Source: Thalassotalea fonticola
Lineage (GTDB): Bacteria; Pseudomonadota; Gammaproteobacteria; Enterobacterales; Alteromonadaceae
DNA: 64,000 nt
Direction of reading: 5' to 3'
Assembly (NCBI RefSeq): GCF_032911225.1
Contig: NZ_CP136600.1
Coordinates: forward strand, 2,666,001-2,730,000
Below the pieces are notes generated by a model. It made no database searches and was not told the DNA's origin. It saw only the letters and a list, made by a program, of their open reading frames with translations. Below are positions 28,958-39,338 of this stretch, one piece after another. Both the position numbers and the translations under genes were made by a program. How positions within the stretch are numbered: the first letter of the stretch is position 1; each line of letters starts with the position of its first letter.

Positions 28958-30301
28958 TTACTGTCCTGAAACTTGCATTTCTTCAATTATGATAGAACCA
29001 GTTTTTATGCTGCCACGTAAATCGTAATCCGATCCTGTTGCAACTACGGCTTTAAAAATATCTTTTAAATTACCGGCAATGGTGATTTCAGACACTGGGT
29101 ATTGTATTTGGCCATTCTCTACCCAAAACCCGGCAGCGCCGCGTGAATAATCGCCATTAACTACGTTTACGCCTTGCCCCATAAGTTCAGTAACCAATAA
29201 ACCGGTTCCTAAAGTTTTGAGCATCGCCTCAAAATCACCATCATTAGCTGATATTAACCAGTTATGGATACCACCAGCATTACCAGTTGAAGTAAGTCCT
29301 AACTTACGTGCTGAATAGCTTGTTAAAAGATATGATTGCAATACACCATCAACAATAAATTCTCTATCCTGGGTAGCAATGCCCTCAGCATCGAAGCTGC
29401 TGCTGGCTAAACCACGTAGAATTTTTGGTCGTTCAGAAATATTCAAGTGTGATGAAAATACTTGGTCACCGATGGCATCTAATAGAAACGATGAATTTCG
29501 ATATAAATTACCACCGCTAATTGCTGCAATAAAGTGACCAAATATACTATTGGCGACATCCGCTCTAAACATCACGGGTGTTTTTTGAGTATTGAGCTTT
29601 TGGCTGTTAAGTCTTGCAACAGCGGCTTCTGCCGATTCTAACCCGACAGCTTTAGCTGATTGCAATTTATCAAACTCGCGACTAACGGTGTAGCTATAAT
29701 CACGCTGCATATCATCACCATCGCTAGCTATCATCATGCAACTTAGGCTATGACGAGTACTCGGGTATCCGACTAATTGCCCATGACTGTTACCATAAAC
29801 TTTAAAGCCTTCAAAACTGGCAAAATTTGCACCATCTGAATTAGTGATTTTGTCATCACTGTTTAAGGCAGTGATTTCCGCTTCAGTGGCTATTTCAATC
29901 GCTTGCTCTGTCGTTAAAGATTGTGGGTGATATAAATCTAGATCTTGTGGGTTAAATTCAAGTAACTCTTTATCAGCAAGTCCAGAACAAGGATCTACAG
30001 ACGTATATTTAGCAATATTAATTGCTGCTTGTACTGACTGTTGTAATGCTTGCTCTGATAAATCAGCCGTTGAAGCCGAGCCTTTACGGCCTTCCTTATA
30101 AACGGTGATGCCTAAAGCGCCATCGTTGGTAAACTCAACTGTATCTACTTCACCTAAGCGGGTAGAGACGCTAAGACCTTCTTGTTTACTGATCGATACT
30201 TCAGCATTGTCAGCCCCTAACGTTTTAGCCAGTTCAAGAACTTTGGCAACGGTGCCTTTAACTTGAGAAATTGAGGTGTTTATAGATTCTAGATTTTGCA
30301 T
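28958..30301 (-). CDS. pmbA: Metalloprotease TldE/PmbA
   Basis: Partner subunit of the heterodimeric TldD/TldE metalloprotease, which processes unfolded peptides such as microcin B17 precursor and degrades CcdA. The 447 residues show the family domains: an N-terminal part with GLSVSTRLGEVDTVEF and a C-terminal part with GGIHNWLISANDGDF and GVNVVNGDYSRGAAGFWVENG. TldE lacks the HExxxH site, which is in TldD. Its partner tldD lies less than 1 kb away on the same strand with darP between them on the other strand. Confidence 0.93.
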   Translation of the reverse strand: MQNLESINTSISQVKGTVAKVLELAKTLGADNAEVSISKQEGLSVSTRLGEVDTVEFTNDGALGITVYKEGRKGSASTADLSEQALQQSVQAAINIAKYTSVDPCSGLADKELLEFNPQDLDLYHPQSLTTEQAIEIATEAEITALNSDDKITNSDGANFASFEGFKVYGNSHGQLVGYPSTRHSLSCMMIASDGDDMQRDYSYTVSREFDKLQSAKAVGLESAEAAVARLNSQKLNTQKTPVMFRADVANSIFGHFIAAISGGNLYRNSSFLLDAIGDQVFSSHLNISERPKILRGLASSSFDAEGIATQDREFIVDGVLQSYLLTSYSARKLGLTSTGNAGGIHNWLISANDGDFEAMLKTLGTGLLVTELMGQGVNVVNGDYSRGAAGFWVENGQIQYPVSEITIAGNLKDIFKAVVATGSDYDLRGSIKTGSIIIEEMQVSGQ

Positions 30302-30412
30302 TTATACCATCAACATTGAGAACTAATTGCCCAGTTTAGGTGGCTATTAGTGAGATAAAAATTATTTCACCAAGCATAACATACAGATATTAATTAACTT
30401 AACGTTATGTTG

Positions 30413-30418
30413 TATAAT
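30413..30418 (+). promoter_or_regulatory. Putative -10 box of darP
   Basis: Perfect TATAAT 35 bases before the darP start, in a 151-base gap between divergent pmbA and darP. The -35 (TTAATT) at 17-base spacing is weak. Confidence 0.4.
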
Positions 30419-30452
30419 TAACGCAATATATTATTTTAACTATGACGATTTT

Positions 30453-30971
30453 ATGAAAAAGCGCGGTAAAAAATTTATTGATGAAGACATCATCATTGTA
30501 AGCAAGACTGAAATCAAGAATGACATGAAAGTGATGCAAAAGCTTGCTGAGACAATTTGTAAACTCAATCGTAACCAGCGAGCTAAGCTTACTATTAACG
30601 AAGAGATTGAAGCCGCACTGATCATTGCTGACAAAATTAAAGGTAAGCATGATGCGTACCACCGTAATGTGCAGTTTATTGCTAAGCAATTATTTGAGAG
30701 TGACTATGAATTAATTCAAGCCGAAATTGATAAAATGAATAACAGACATGCACAAGAGCATATCAATAACGCTAAACTTGAAGACATTCGCGCTCAGCTT
30801 ATTGAGGAAGGTGACAGTAAAATAGAAGCGCTATTAGCTGAATATGATGGATTTGAGCGCCAACGTATGCGCCAATTGGTTCGACAAGCAGCGAAAGAAA
30901 TTAAACAAGAAAAACCAGGCAAAAACTTGAAAGAATTATTCAAATATCTGAAAGAGAATATTGCGCTTTAA
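30453..30971 (+). CDS. darP: Ribosome-associated maturation factor DarP (YjgA)
   Basis: 172-residue protein that associates with late 50S precursors and helps fold the peptidyl-transferase centre of 23S rRNA. The sequence is almost entirely charged helices, with the family segments LNRNQRAKLTINEEIEAALI and the basic RQRMRQLVRQAAKEIK-like C-terminal bundle. It is divergent from pmbA, as in E. coli where yjgA and pmbA are neighbours, and convergent with tldD. Confidence 0.92.
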   Translation: MKKRGKKFIDEDIIIVSKTEIKNDMKVMQKLAETICKLNRNQRAKLTINEEIEAALIIADKIKGKHDAYHRNVQFIAKQLFESDYELIQAEIDKMNNRHAQEHINNAKLEDIRAQLIEEGDSKIEALLAEYDGFERQRMRQLVRQAAKEIKQEKPGKNLKELFKYLKENIAL

Positions 30972-30990
30972 ATTCTAAAATCTAGGTTGA

Positions 30991-31016
30991 AGTCAAGCTT
31001 TCTAGAAAACTTGACT
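30991..31016. terminator. Palindromic terminator-like element between darP and tldD
   Basis: 26-base palindrome with a single mismatch: AGTCAAG and CTTGACT arms around the self-complementary TTTCTAGAAA. No long T-run follows directly, though GGTTTTT lies about 10 bases further on the plus strand. It sits between convergent genes and probably limits readthrough. Confidence 0.5.
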
Positions 31017-31035
31017 CTGACCCTGGTTTTTCTGA

Positions 31036-32475
31036 TTACTGGGTACCACCAATGGTCATTTCATCTACCTTCAAGGTTGGCTGACCAACACCTACGGGGA
31101 TACTTTGACCATCTTTGCCACAAACTCCAACGCCGCTATCTAGAGCTAAGTCGTTGCCAACCATGCTTACCTGTTGCATAGCTTCTGGACCACTGCCAAT
31201 TAACGTAGCGCCTTTTACCGGCGAGGTTATTTCGCCATTTTCAATTAAATAAGCTTCCGCAGTAGTAAACACAAATTTACCGGAAGTGATATCAACTTGC
31301 CCGCCAGCAAAGTTCGGTGCGTAAATACCTTTTTTTACTGACTTAATAATATCTTCTGGTGAATGCTCTCCTGCAAGCATGTAAGTATTTGTCATACGTG
31401 GTAATGGTAAATGAGCGTAAGATTCACGACGGCCATTACCGGTAGGTTTTACCCCCATTAAATACGCATTATGCTTATCTTGCATATAGCCTTTTAATAT
31501 ACCCTTTTCAATCAATACATTGTATTGTCCAGGCGTGCCCTCATCGTCGATAGCAACTGAGCCACGACGATTAGCGATAGTGCCGTCATCAACGATAGTA
31601 CAATGCTTGGACGCAACCTGTTGACCAATCTTGCCTGAAAATGCAGAAGAGCCTTTACGGTTAAAATCGCCCTCTAACCCGTGTCCTACAGCTTCATGTA
31701 ATAATACACCAGGCCAACCGGCGCCTAGTACTACAGGTAGCATTCCTGCTGGCGCGTCTATGGCAACTAAGTTAACCAAAGCCTGCCTAACGGCCTCTTC
31801 AGCATATGCATGGTAACGAGGTTTAGTACCTTCCAATTCAAAGAAGTAGCTGTAACCAGTACGAGCTCCACCGCCGGAATTACCCCGTTCACGTACGCCA
31901 TTAGCTTCAACCAAAACTGAACAGTTTAATCGTACCAATGGGCGAATATCAGTCGCATAAGTTCCGTCACTTGCTGCCACTAAAACCTTTTCATAAACGC
32001 CTGATAAGCTGACTATCACTTGCTGAACACGGCTGTCTTGAGCACGTGCGATTGCTTCAACTTCATGAAGTAGGTTTATTTTTTGTTCTTGTGTTAACGT
32101 CGAAAGTGGGTCAACTTCACTATAAAGCTCAGTAATAGGTTGCGGAACAAACACCTTAATGGTTTGGTTTTTATTTGCTTGCACAATTCCGCGTGCAGCC
32201 GATGCAGCCTTTAATAATGCATTGCTATTAATATCATCAGAGTAAGCAAAACCAGTTTTTTCACCACTAATCGCTCTTACGCCAACACCACGTTCAATAT
32301 TATACGAGCCTTCTTTAACGATGCCATCTTCAAGCATCCAAGACTCATGGCTTGATGATTGAAAGTATAAATCGGCATAGTCAATATCACGAGTGCAAAT
32401 ATGAGATAAGGTTTTACTTAATTCTTCCTGGCCAAGCTGGCTAGAATGTAATAGTTCTTGTTCAACAAGATTCAT
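31036..32475 (-). CDS. tldD: Metalloprotease TldD
   Basis: Catalytic subunit of the TldD/TldE protease. The zinc motif HExxxH is present as [13 protein letters not shown] near residue 260. The conserved [16 protein letters not shown] lies in the N-terminal half, and [20 protein letters not shown] near the C-terminus. Length 479 matches the family. It follows the nitrilase-family gene and yhdP, an order (mre...rng-yhdP-nit-tldD) conserved in many gammaproteobacteria. Confidence 0.95.
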   Translation of the reverse strand: MNLVEQELLHSSQLGQEELSKTLSHICTRDIDYADLYFQSSSHESWMLEDGIVKEGSYNIERGVGVRAISGEKTGFAYSDDINSNALLKAASAARGIVQANKNQTIKVFVPQPITELYSEVDPLSTLTQEQKINLLHEVEAIARAQDSRVQQVIVSLSGVYEKVLVAASDGTYATDIRPLVRLNCSVLVEANGVRERGNSGGGARTGYSYFFELEGTKPRYHAYAEEAVRQALVNLVAIDAPAGMLPVVLGAGWPGVLLHEAVGHGLEGDFNRKGSSAFSGKIGQQVASKHCTIVDDGTIANRRGSVAIDDEGTPGQYNVLIEKGILKGYMQDKHNAYLMGVKPTGNGRRESYAHLPLPRMTNTYMLAGEHSPEDIIKSVKKGIYAPNFAGGQVDITSGKFVFTTAEAYLIENGEITSPVKGATLIGSGPEAMQQVSMVGNDLALDSGVGVCGKDGQSIPVGVGQPTLKVDEMTIGGTQ

Positions 32476-32499
32476 TTTAAAGTCCGTGTTCTTTTATAT

Positions 32500-33324
32500 T
32501 TAATTCAGTTTTACTGAAAATTTATTATGGCGCGACACTGGTATATCCGCCCTAATTTTATTAATTAATTGCCGATCAAATTCGGCGCTAACATAACCTG
32601 CACCATCAGCTTGCATGGCGATTATTTCCCCCCAAGGGTTAATAATCATCGAATGACCATAGGTCTGTCTTCCATTTAAATGCACACCTTCTTGGTCTGC
32701 AGCAACGATATACACCTGGTTTTCAATTGCCCTTGCTTGTAATAAGGGCTGCCAATGTGCCTTGCCAGTTACTTTTGTAAATGCACTTGGCACACAAATA
32801 ACATCTGCACCTGCAATGGTAAGTGCTCTGAATAACTCTGGAAAGCGTAAGTCATAACACACTGTCATGCCTAAATTAAAGCTTGGCAAGGAAGACAGTG
32901 ATAGCTTTTCACCACCTTGAGTAAGTTTTGATTCGCGGTAACTTTTTTCATTATCAGCAACATCAACGTCAAATAAATGAATTTTTTGATAATCGTTAAG
33001 TAGCTCTCCCTCTGGAGAAAATAATAAGCTACTTGCCGTAAATTTATCTTCTTGTTGCGATTGTATAGGAATAGTCCCAGCAAGCAAATAAACATTAAAT
33101 TGCGTTGCTAACTGTGCCAATTGCTGCTGCATAAAACCATTACCTAATGGCTCTGCAAACTCAATTTGTTTACCATCTTGTCCACCAAAGTATAAACACG
33201 CTTCAGGTAGTACAACTAAGTGCTCATCTGATTCTGGCAAGCTTGATAAAGTTTTTTTTATATTCGCTAAATTTGCTACTACATCTGGAACGGACTGTAA
33301 TTGAATTGCACTAAGTCTAGCCAT
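32500..33324 (-). CDS. Carbon-nitrogen hydrolase, Nit family (likely deaminated glutathione amidase)
   Basis: Nitrilase-superfamily amidase of 274 residues. The catalytic triad is Glu41 (VLPEACLYFG), Lys114 (YQKIHLFDVD) and Cys156 (GMTVCYDLRFPEL). The KIHLFDVDV and CYDLRFPEL signatures are typical of the Nit1 branch, whose known members repair deaminated glutathione; omega-amidase activity is an alternative. It overlaps the yhdP end by 8 nt and precedes tldD by 24 bases, so it is probably co-transcribed with both. Confidence 0.85.
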   Translation of the reverse strand: MARLSAIQLQSVPDVVANLANIKKTLSSLPESDEHLVVLPEACLYFGGQDGKQIEFAEPLGNGFMQQQLAQLATQFNVYLLAGTIPIQSQQEDKFTASSLLFSPEGELLNDYQKIHLFDVDVADNEKSYRESKLTQGGEKLSLSSLPSFNLGMTVCYDLRFPELFRALTIAGADVICVPSAFTKVTGKAHWQPLLQARAIENQVYIVAADQEGVHLNGRQTYGHSMIINPWGEIIAMQADGAGYVSAEFDRQLINKIRADIPVSRHNKFSVKLN

Positions 33325-36300
33325 TTTCAGTTCCTATTTCCTTCTTAGATGCACTTTCAATATCATTAGATTGCGGATTGTTTTCAAGAACTGGTTCATT
33401 TAATTGAGGCTTTTCTTGCTCAGGCTTAACCTGATCAGGCTTGCTTTTACCGACACTGACATCTCGACTTTTCCGATCAACTTCTTTGAAAATAGGCTCA
33501 TCTGCGGTGCCGGTAAGCTCAAAATTGATAACCGAAATAACTTCCGCTTTTTGAATAGCCTCATCAGCTACCATAATAGCCGCCCCCATTAATGGATTAA
33601 CCAACCAGCCAACAATAATCGGCAAGCTTGACGTTACTTTTGGTGCAAACGACATTTTATAATCAAGCTGATTATTTACTAAATTTGTGTTGCCTTTAAC
33701 TGTCAGGTTTCCTGCCGCACCATTCATTTTAGTATTACCAGTATAAGCAACACCATCAACCAAATTTATAGTGCCTTTGATATCGTCATAAAACATACCT
33801 TCTGAGAATATATCCCTAAAGTCTAAGGTAAGTTTTCGAACCAAGGATTGGAAGCTGAAAATCGATAACAATCTAGCTCCCTTATCACTAACATCGGCTA
33901 AGTAACCATCATCAAATTTAAATTTGTATTTGCCATTTAAGCTGGCTAAGTTAAATTCGTGCGGCCCACCCTGCCAATGAATGTCAACGCTACTTTTTAA
34001 ACCACTGTCTTTAATGCCGGATTCCATATCAAACTTTTTGATTTCTTTTTCAACATCTTCAATATTAATTGTTCCAGAAATTGTAGTTTTATCTTGCTCG
34101 CCATCTTTTTGCCAAGTACCAGCCAGAGCTAAATCAGCATTTTTACGTTTTGCCGAGAAGGCACGCAAAGTAACCAACGAAGGGTTAGTATTTTCCAAAT
34201 CAAATATAACTTTGCCAAAGTCAAACTGTTGATACTTACAACTATCACAATTAAATTTTATTTTAGGGATGTCCGCAGGAATTATTGACGATTCAGTTAC
34301 CTCACTATCATGTTCTGCGTCTGTTGCTGCTAGGTCAGTTAAATGAATAAAGTCGGCGTCAATTTCAAGACCTTCACGCTTAAAATCATGGAAAAACTTC
34401 ATTCTACTACGTGCTTGCTCAGCATTTAATTGTAACAGCCACCATTGCTCTTTATACAATAAATTGAAATCTACATCAGTTAACTTCTGACCGAAAAAGT
34501 CGACACTTTGTACGTTACCTCTAATTCGCTCTGGCGCTTGTAAAAAACTCAATTTTTCTTCATTACTTGTCGAGCTAGGATCTGAGTTTGAGCTATCAGG
34601 TAAAGAGTTGATGATATCAAAAATAAATTCATGCCACGGCTGATATTCGATGCTTTCGAGGTCGGTAGTAATATGAAAGCCTGCGGTTGGCAATAACATT
34701 TGTTCTTTACCTAACACCAATTGAGTTCGCAAAAAAGCAACTTTTTGATGGTCCAGTTCACCAAAAAACCGTAAATTATCATCTAAAGCAGCTTCTATTG
34801 TTGATTTATTGGCATTACCTTTAACCGTTGCAGTTAACTGTGCTTGCTTTTGCCTAGGTTTAAAATAAGGTTCAGGTAAAGACAAGCCAGTATTTTCTAA
34901 ATTTGAGTCTAAACTCAAATCATAACTAAGTTCGCCATTTTCAGGAATAAATAATGAGAGCTTGCCTTGCCAATCTAGCTCGCCATTTACATAAGATTGT
35001 AAGTTTTCAGGTATTTGAGCATCATAGTTTTGCTTTTGCCATTTAGCCAGTAAATCAATTTCGACCTGATAAAAATCATCCTCAATTCGCCCATCAACAG
35101 CCAAACTTATCGGTAACCCACGCCAATTCAAGGTGATATCTTTAGTAGAAATTAATTCATTGGTGAAACTTAACTGACCATTTACTTGAGTAAAATCCAT
35201 TTCAGGGGCTTGTAAAAAAACTTTATTTTCGACAAAATTTACGATGCCTTTAGCGACAACCTTTTCAGTATCAGCTAAAGGTAAATCTAGTGAGAAATTA
35301 CCGCTAACTGTGCCTTCTGGGTTTATTAGGGTTAAGGTCTCACCAACGCTTCCCGCTAGAGGGCTGGCAAGCATTAAATTAGTAATATTTGTGACTTCAG
35401 TATTAACTGGGCTACGTACCGTTAATATTGATTCACCACTAAATGTGCCAATAGCAACCTCAACGTCTTTGGTTTGAACCCCCATAAGATCACCATCGTA
35501 AGCGGTGATCAACATTGAATCATTAGTGAAGTTAAGGTTTAAATGGGCTTTTTCAATTGCTGGCCAAGATCGCTCAAATTGATACTTAGCCTGCTCTAGA
35601 TCAGCATCAACAATAAAAATACCGCTATTATCAACAAATGGGAAGGTTGCCACCGGGCCATTAAATAACACTCCCGCTTGTTTAACCTCGCCATGAAAAA
35701 TGGCTGCGGTTAAATAATCAACTAAGCTTTCACTCATTACGGGTAAAGGCAAGTAATATTGCGCTTTACTGGCATCACCTTGATCAGCAAATGCATATAA
35801 GCTAAGCAGCCCACTTTCATCTTGTTCTTGTAAGTATTGAACGTTAGCGTTTACAGTAATTTCATCTGAAGTTAAGTAAACATCACTAACCGCTAACTTC
35901 CAAAAGTTATCATCCCAGTTAGCATTTATTCTTGCCTTTAAGTAATTAAATGGGATTGGTCTGGAGAAGCCACCATCAAAATCAATTTCATTATTTTGTG
36001 CACTTATATCAAGTTGAATTTTGTCACTATCAAAAAGTACTTGGCCAGTTAAACTTTCAATTCCGGGGATGCCATTGGCGGCCCCCCAGCCAACATTATC
36101 AAGATTTAAAGCAAGTTGTAGTTTCTCGGCTCTTGAGCGTATTTGAATATCGGTCAAGTCGCCACTTATTTGCAAGCTTGCGTATTTCTCTAACTCGCTA
36201 ATGTTGTCTTTTAATATTGGGAACAATTGCCATAAATTATCTAAAGATACGCCGGAAATATTAGTTATGGTTTCTTTTTGATTACTGTTGGCTTGTACCT

Positions 36301-37279
36301 TAAATTCTGCCCATGGGGTCTCATTAAACAGGATTTCAATGTTACTAGTTTGCAGAGAATAATTTGCCGACTTACCATCTCGGTAAAGACTTACTTCACC
36401 TTGCGGGATCCTTAATGTGTGCTGTTGCTGATAACTGTCCCAAGCAAATACATTTTCACCTAAATTAATATGAATATCGGTAAGGAAACCATTACCTATA
36501 TTCACCCAAGAACGAAAGTTAACTTTTGTACTGAATTGATCGGCTTTATCTTTTAAGTATTTATCAACCCAAGTAGCAAGGTTAATATTATTGCCTTCTA
36601 TATATATTTGCCCATTGAGGTTTTCTCGCTTATCGCCATTAAGCTCGATAATTAACTTAGCGCTATTACTCGATAGACCTTCAATTTCAAATTTACCTAT
36701 ACCTTTATGTTTTTCACCATCATTGTGCCAAGCAAGCTTGTTTAATAAAATCGTACGCTCACGACTTACCGTTTTGATGAAAATTTTACTGTCTAAAACC
36801 GTAAAGCGTTTGAATTGGTTAAGTATGAGGTCGGAAATGGCGTCAATATCAGTTTGCTGGCTACTCGCCTCACTCTCATTGGCTTCAGCAAGAATCGTTT
36901 GATCAATATGAATAAAAACGCCAACAAGGGTGAAGTTATTTGCTTTTAGTTTCTGCGCCCTTATGGAATCCCAAAAATCTAAACCTATATCTATTTCGTT
37001 AATCTCTACTTGTAGTGCTTCGGAATCAGAAAGGATCACATTTTTGACCACTAGCGTTGGTCCAAATTTATGCCAACCAGCAGATAACTCACCTATTTCA
37101 AAGTCGCCTTGGTAAACACTATTAATATATTCTTCAAGATTACTTTTGAATGTATGTGCATGAGGTAAAAAAACACGAGCAGCAGTTAGCAAAACAGCTA
37201 AAAGCACTAACATTACTGCCAGTATTTTATAGAGGCGAATTAGCCAAGTATTTATATATGCCCAAAACGTTTTTTTCAC
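33317..37279 (-). CDS. yhdP: AsmA-like envelope-spanning phospholipid transport protein YhdP
   Basis: Very large (1320-residue) inner-membrane anchored AsmA-family protein; with TamB and YdbH it is implicated in moving phospholipid to the outer membrane, presumably as a long hydrophobic beta groove. One N-terminal membrane helix (about 13-35) precedes a long beta-rich body of repeated strands. The conserved C-terminal AsmA region (about 1040-1250) includes YKFKFDDGYLADVSDKGARLLSIFSFQSL. The tail from about 1265 is charged and proline-rich, probably disordered. It shares one base with the rng stop and overlaps the nitrilase gene by 8 nt. Confidence 0.93.
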   Translation of the reverse strand: MKKTFWAYINTWLIRLYKILAVMLVLLAVLLTAARVFLPHAHTFKSNLEEYINSVYQGDFEIGELSAGWHKFGPTLVVKNVILSDSEALQVEINEIDIGLDFWDSIRAQKLKANNFTLVGVFIHIDQTILAEANESEASSQQTDIDAISDLILNQFKRFTVLDSKIFIKTVSRERTILLNKLAWHNDGEKHKGIGKFEIEGLSSNSAKLIIELNGDKRENLNGQIYIEGNNINLATWVDKYLKDKADQFSTKVNFRSWVNIGNGFLTDIHINLGENVFAWDSYQQQHTLRIPQGEVSLYRDGKSANYSLQTSNIEILFNETPWAEFKVQANSNQKETITNISGVSLDNLWQLFPILKDNISELEKYASLQISGDLTDIQIRSRAEKLQLALNLDNVGWGAANGIPGIESLTGQVLFDSDKIQLDISAQNNEIDFDGGFSRPIPFNYLKARINANWDDNFWKLAVSDVYLTSDEITVNANVQYLQEQDESGLLSLYAFADQGDASKAQYYLPLPVMSESLVDYLTAAIFHGEVKQAGVLFNGPVATFPFVDNSGIFIVDADLEQAKYQFERSWPAIEKAHLNLNFTNDSMLITAYDGDLMGVQTKDVEVAIGTFSGESILTVRSPVNTEVTNITNLMLASPLAGSVGETLTLINPEGTVSGNFSLDLPLADTEKVVAKGIVNFVENKVFLQAPEMDFTQVNGQLSFTNELISTKDITLNWRGLPISLAVDGRIEDDFYQVEIDLLAKWQKQNYDAQIPENLQSYVNGELDWQGKLSLFIPENGELSYDLSLDSNLENTGLSLPEPYFKPRQKQAQLTATVKGNANKSTIEAALDDNLRFFGELDHQKVAFLRTQLVLGKEQMLLPTAGFHITTDLESIEYQPWHEFIFDIINSLPDSSNSDPSSTSNEEKLSFLQAPERIRGNVQSVDFFGQKLTDVDFNLLYKEQWWLLQLNAEQARSRMKFFHDFKREGLEIDADFIHLTDLAATDAEHDSEVTESSIIPADIPKIKFNCDSCKYQQFDFGKVIFDLENTNPSLVTLRAFSAKRKNADLALAGTWQKDGEQDKTTISGTINIEDVEKEIKKFDMESGIKDSGLKSSVDIHWQGGPHEFNLASLNGKYKFKFDDGYLADVSDKGARLLSIFSFQSLVRKLTLDFRDIFSEGMFYDDIKGTINLVDGVAYTGNTKMNGAAGNLTVKGNTNLVNNQLDYKMSFAPKVTSSLPIIVGWLVNPLMGAAIMVADEAIQKAEVISVINFELTGTADEPIFKEVDRKSRDVSVGKSKPDQVKPEQEKPQLNEPVLENNPQSNDIESASKKEIGTENG

Positions 37280-38742
37280 TACATCATCACCACATCAAAT
37301 TGCTCTTGGCTATACATAGTTTCGGTTTGAACTTTTATATGTTTACCAATAAACATTTCTAACTCGGCTAAATGATGCAACTCATCATCATTTAAAGACT
37401 CACTAACTTTTGGAGAAGCATAAACAATAAATTTATCTGCATCATAGGCGCGATTCACCCGCACAATTTCTCTTAAAATTTCAAAACCTACGGTCTCAAC
37501 GGTTTTTAAATTTCCACGACCATCACATACAGGGCACTCTCCACAGAGAATATGCTCTAATGATTCTCGTGTTCGTTTACGAGTCATTTCTACCAGCCCC
37601 AGTGATGAAAAATTACTAATACTGTATTTCACTTTATCTTTTGCCATGGCAACATCTAAAGAATGCAATACCCTTTTTTGATGCTCAGTGTTAGACATGT
37701 CGATAAAATCAACGATGATAATACCACCCAGATTTCTCAATCTTAACTGCCTTGCAATTGCTTGCGTTGCTTCAATGTTAGTATTAAATATTGTTTCTTC
37801 TAAATTTCGATGACCAACAAAAGCACCGGTATTTATATCAACTGTAGTCATCGCTTCAGTTTGATCAATGATTAATGAACCGCCCGATTTTAATTCAACC
37901 TTGCGCTTTAATGCTCTTTGAATTTCATTTTCCACATCAAATAAATCGAAGATTGGTCGTTCACCGGGATAGTATTCAATGATAGGTTTAATTTCAGGTA
38001 CGAATTCATCCGTAAACTCAATAAGCTCGTCAAAGGTTAAACGAGAATCTACTCGGATACGCTCAAGCCCGCTGCCGACAAAGTCACGAATAATACGGCA
38101 TGCCAGGTATATATCTTGATATAGTGCCAAATCAGTTTGTTTACGTTGTTTACGCTCGAGTACTTTCTTCCAGACTCTACGCAAAAACTCAGCATCATGA
38201 GCTAACTCTTCCTCGCCGGCACCTTCGGCAACAGTTCTAACAATAAAGCCACTTTGCTCGTCGCAATATGGCACGACTATTTTCTTTAAACGAGCGCGCT
38301 CTTGCTCATCTTCAATACGTTGTGAAACCCCTGCATGGTTTGAATTTGGCATCATAACTAAATATCGTGAAGCAATGGTTAAATCAGTGGTTAAGCGAGC
38401 ACCTTTCGTGCCTAAAGGATCTTTTACCACTTGCACCATAATATGCTGCCCTTCATGTACTAAAGTACGAATGTCAGGAACTTCATGTTCATTGGTATCA
38501 TTATTAGTAATTAATTTTGTGCGGATATCTGATGCATGTAAAAAAGCAGCTTTATCTAAGCCAATATCGACAAAGGCAGCTTGCATACCGGGTAACACTC
38601 GAATGACTTTGCCTAAATAGATGTTACCAACAATTCCACGTTTTAAGTTTCGTTCAATATGAACTTCTTGTAACGTGCCATTTTCGATTAGTGCAACACG
38701 AGTTTCACTAGGAGAAACGTTAATTAATAATTCACCGCTCAT
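37279..38742 (-). CDS. rng: Ribonuclease G
   Basis: Single-strand endoribonuclease of the RNase E/G family; matures the 16S rRNA 5' end and degrades mRNAs. The 487 residues hold an N-terminal S1 domain (about 38-125, GIVGNIYLGKVIRVLPGMQAAFVDIG), a DNase I-like catalytic domain with the magnesium aspartates in VDINTGAFVG and IIIVDFIDM, and the zinc-link cysteines CGECPVC near residue 405. It overlaps maf by 4 nt and ends on the first base of yhdP. Confidence 0.96.
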   Translation of the reverse strand: MSGELLINVSPSETRVALIENGTLQEVHIERNLKRGIVGNIYLGKVIRVLPGMQAAFVDIGLDKAAFLHASDIRTKLITNNDTNEHEVPDIRTLVHEGQHIMVQVVKDPLGTKGARLTTDLTIASRYLVMMPNSNHAGVSQRIEDEQERARLKKIVVPYCDEQSGFIVRTVAEGAGEEELAHDAEFLRRVWKKVLERKQRKQTDLALYQDIYLACRIIRDFVGSGLERIRVDSRLTFDELIEFTDEFVPEIKPIIEYYPGERPIFDLFDVENEIQRALKRKVELKSGGSLIIDQTEAMTTVDINTGAFVGHRNLEETIFNTNIEATQAIARQLRLRNLGGIIIVDFIDMSNTEHQKRVLHSLDVAMAKDKVKYSISNFSSLGLVEMTRKRTRESLEHILCGECPVCDGRGNLKTVETVGFEILREIVRVNRAYDADKFIVYASPKVSESLNDDELHHLAELEMFIGKHIKVQTETMYSQEQFDVVMM

Positions 38743-39338
38743 TTAGCACCTTTGTTAGTTAAATTTTTTGACCGTGCTTTTGCCGATAACAAAAGCTGCT
38801 CGGTTTCAAATAAAGGCAGACCGACTACAGAAGAATAGCTGCCTTCAATACGTTTCACGAATTTTCCAGCAAGCCCTTGAATACCATAACTCCCCGCTTT
38901 ATCTTGGGGCTCACCCGATTGCCAATAACGTTGAATTTCATCTTCATCAATTGCTCTAAACATAACATCGGTAATAACTACTTCTGATAATACTGTATCG
39001 TTATTCATCAGGGCGATGGCTGTCATTACCTGATGTTTTTTATCTGACAAGGCAGACAGCATTTGCTGACAATCATTAAATTCTTTAGGCTTACCCAGAA
39101 TGACATCGTCATTAACTACTATTGTATCTGAGCCAAGCACCCAATCATTTGAGTTAATTGTTACAACATTTTTCAAACCTGCTTGCGCTTTCTCTATCGC
39201 CATTCTCAGCACGAACTGTTTAGGCGTTTCGTCAGCTAGAGCAATTTCATTGACGTCAGCTGCAACTAATTCAAATTGTTCAGCAATTTGATTAAGTAAC
39301 TCTTGTCGACGCGGTGATTTTGAAGCTAAATATAACAC
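38739..39338 (-). CDS. yhdE: Maf family nucleotide pyrophosphatase YhdE (dTTP/UTP)
   Basis: House-cleaning nucleotide pyrophosphatase of 199 residues; the YhdE branch hydrolyses dTTP, UTP and modified pyrimidine triphosphates. Family motifs: LASKSPRRQELL at the N-terminus, GSDTIV near 68-73, LGKPK near 81-85, and KAGSYGIQGLAG near 146-157. The start is a GTG at 39338 lying directly after the mreD stop codon. Overlaps rng by 4 nt. Confidence 0.93.
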   Translation of the reverse strand: MLYLASKSPRRQELLNQIAEQFELVAADVNEIALADETPKQFVLRMAIEKAQAGLKNVVTINSNDWVLGSDTIVVNDDVILGKPKEFNDCQQMLSALSDKKHQVMTAIALMNNDTVLSEVVITDVMFRAIDEDEIQRYWQSGEPQDKAGSYGIQGLAGKFVKRIEGSYSSVVGLPLFETEQLLLSAKARSKNLTNKGAK

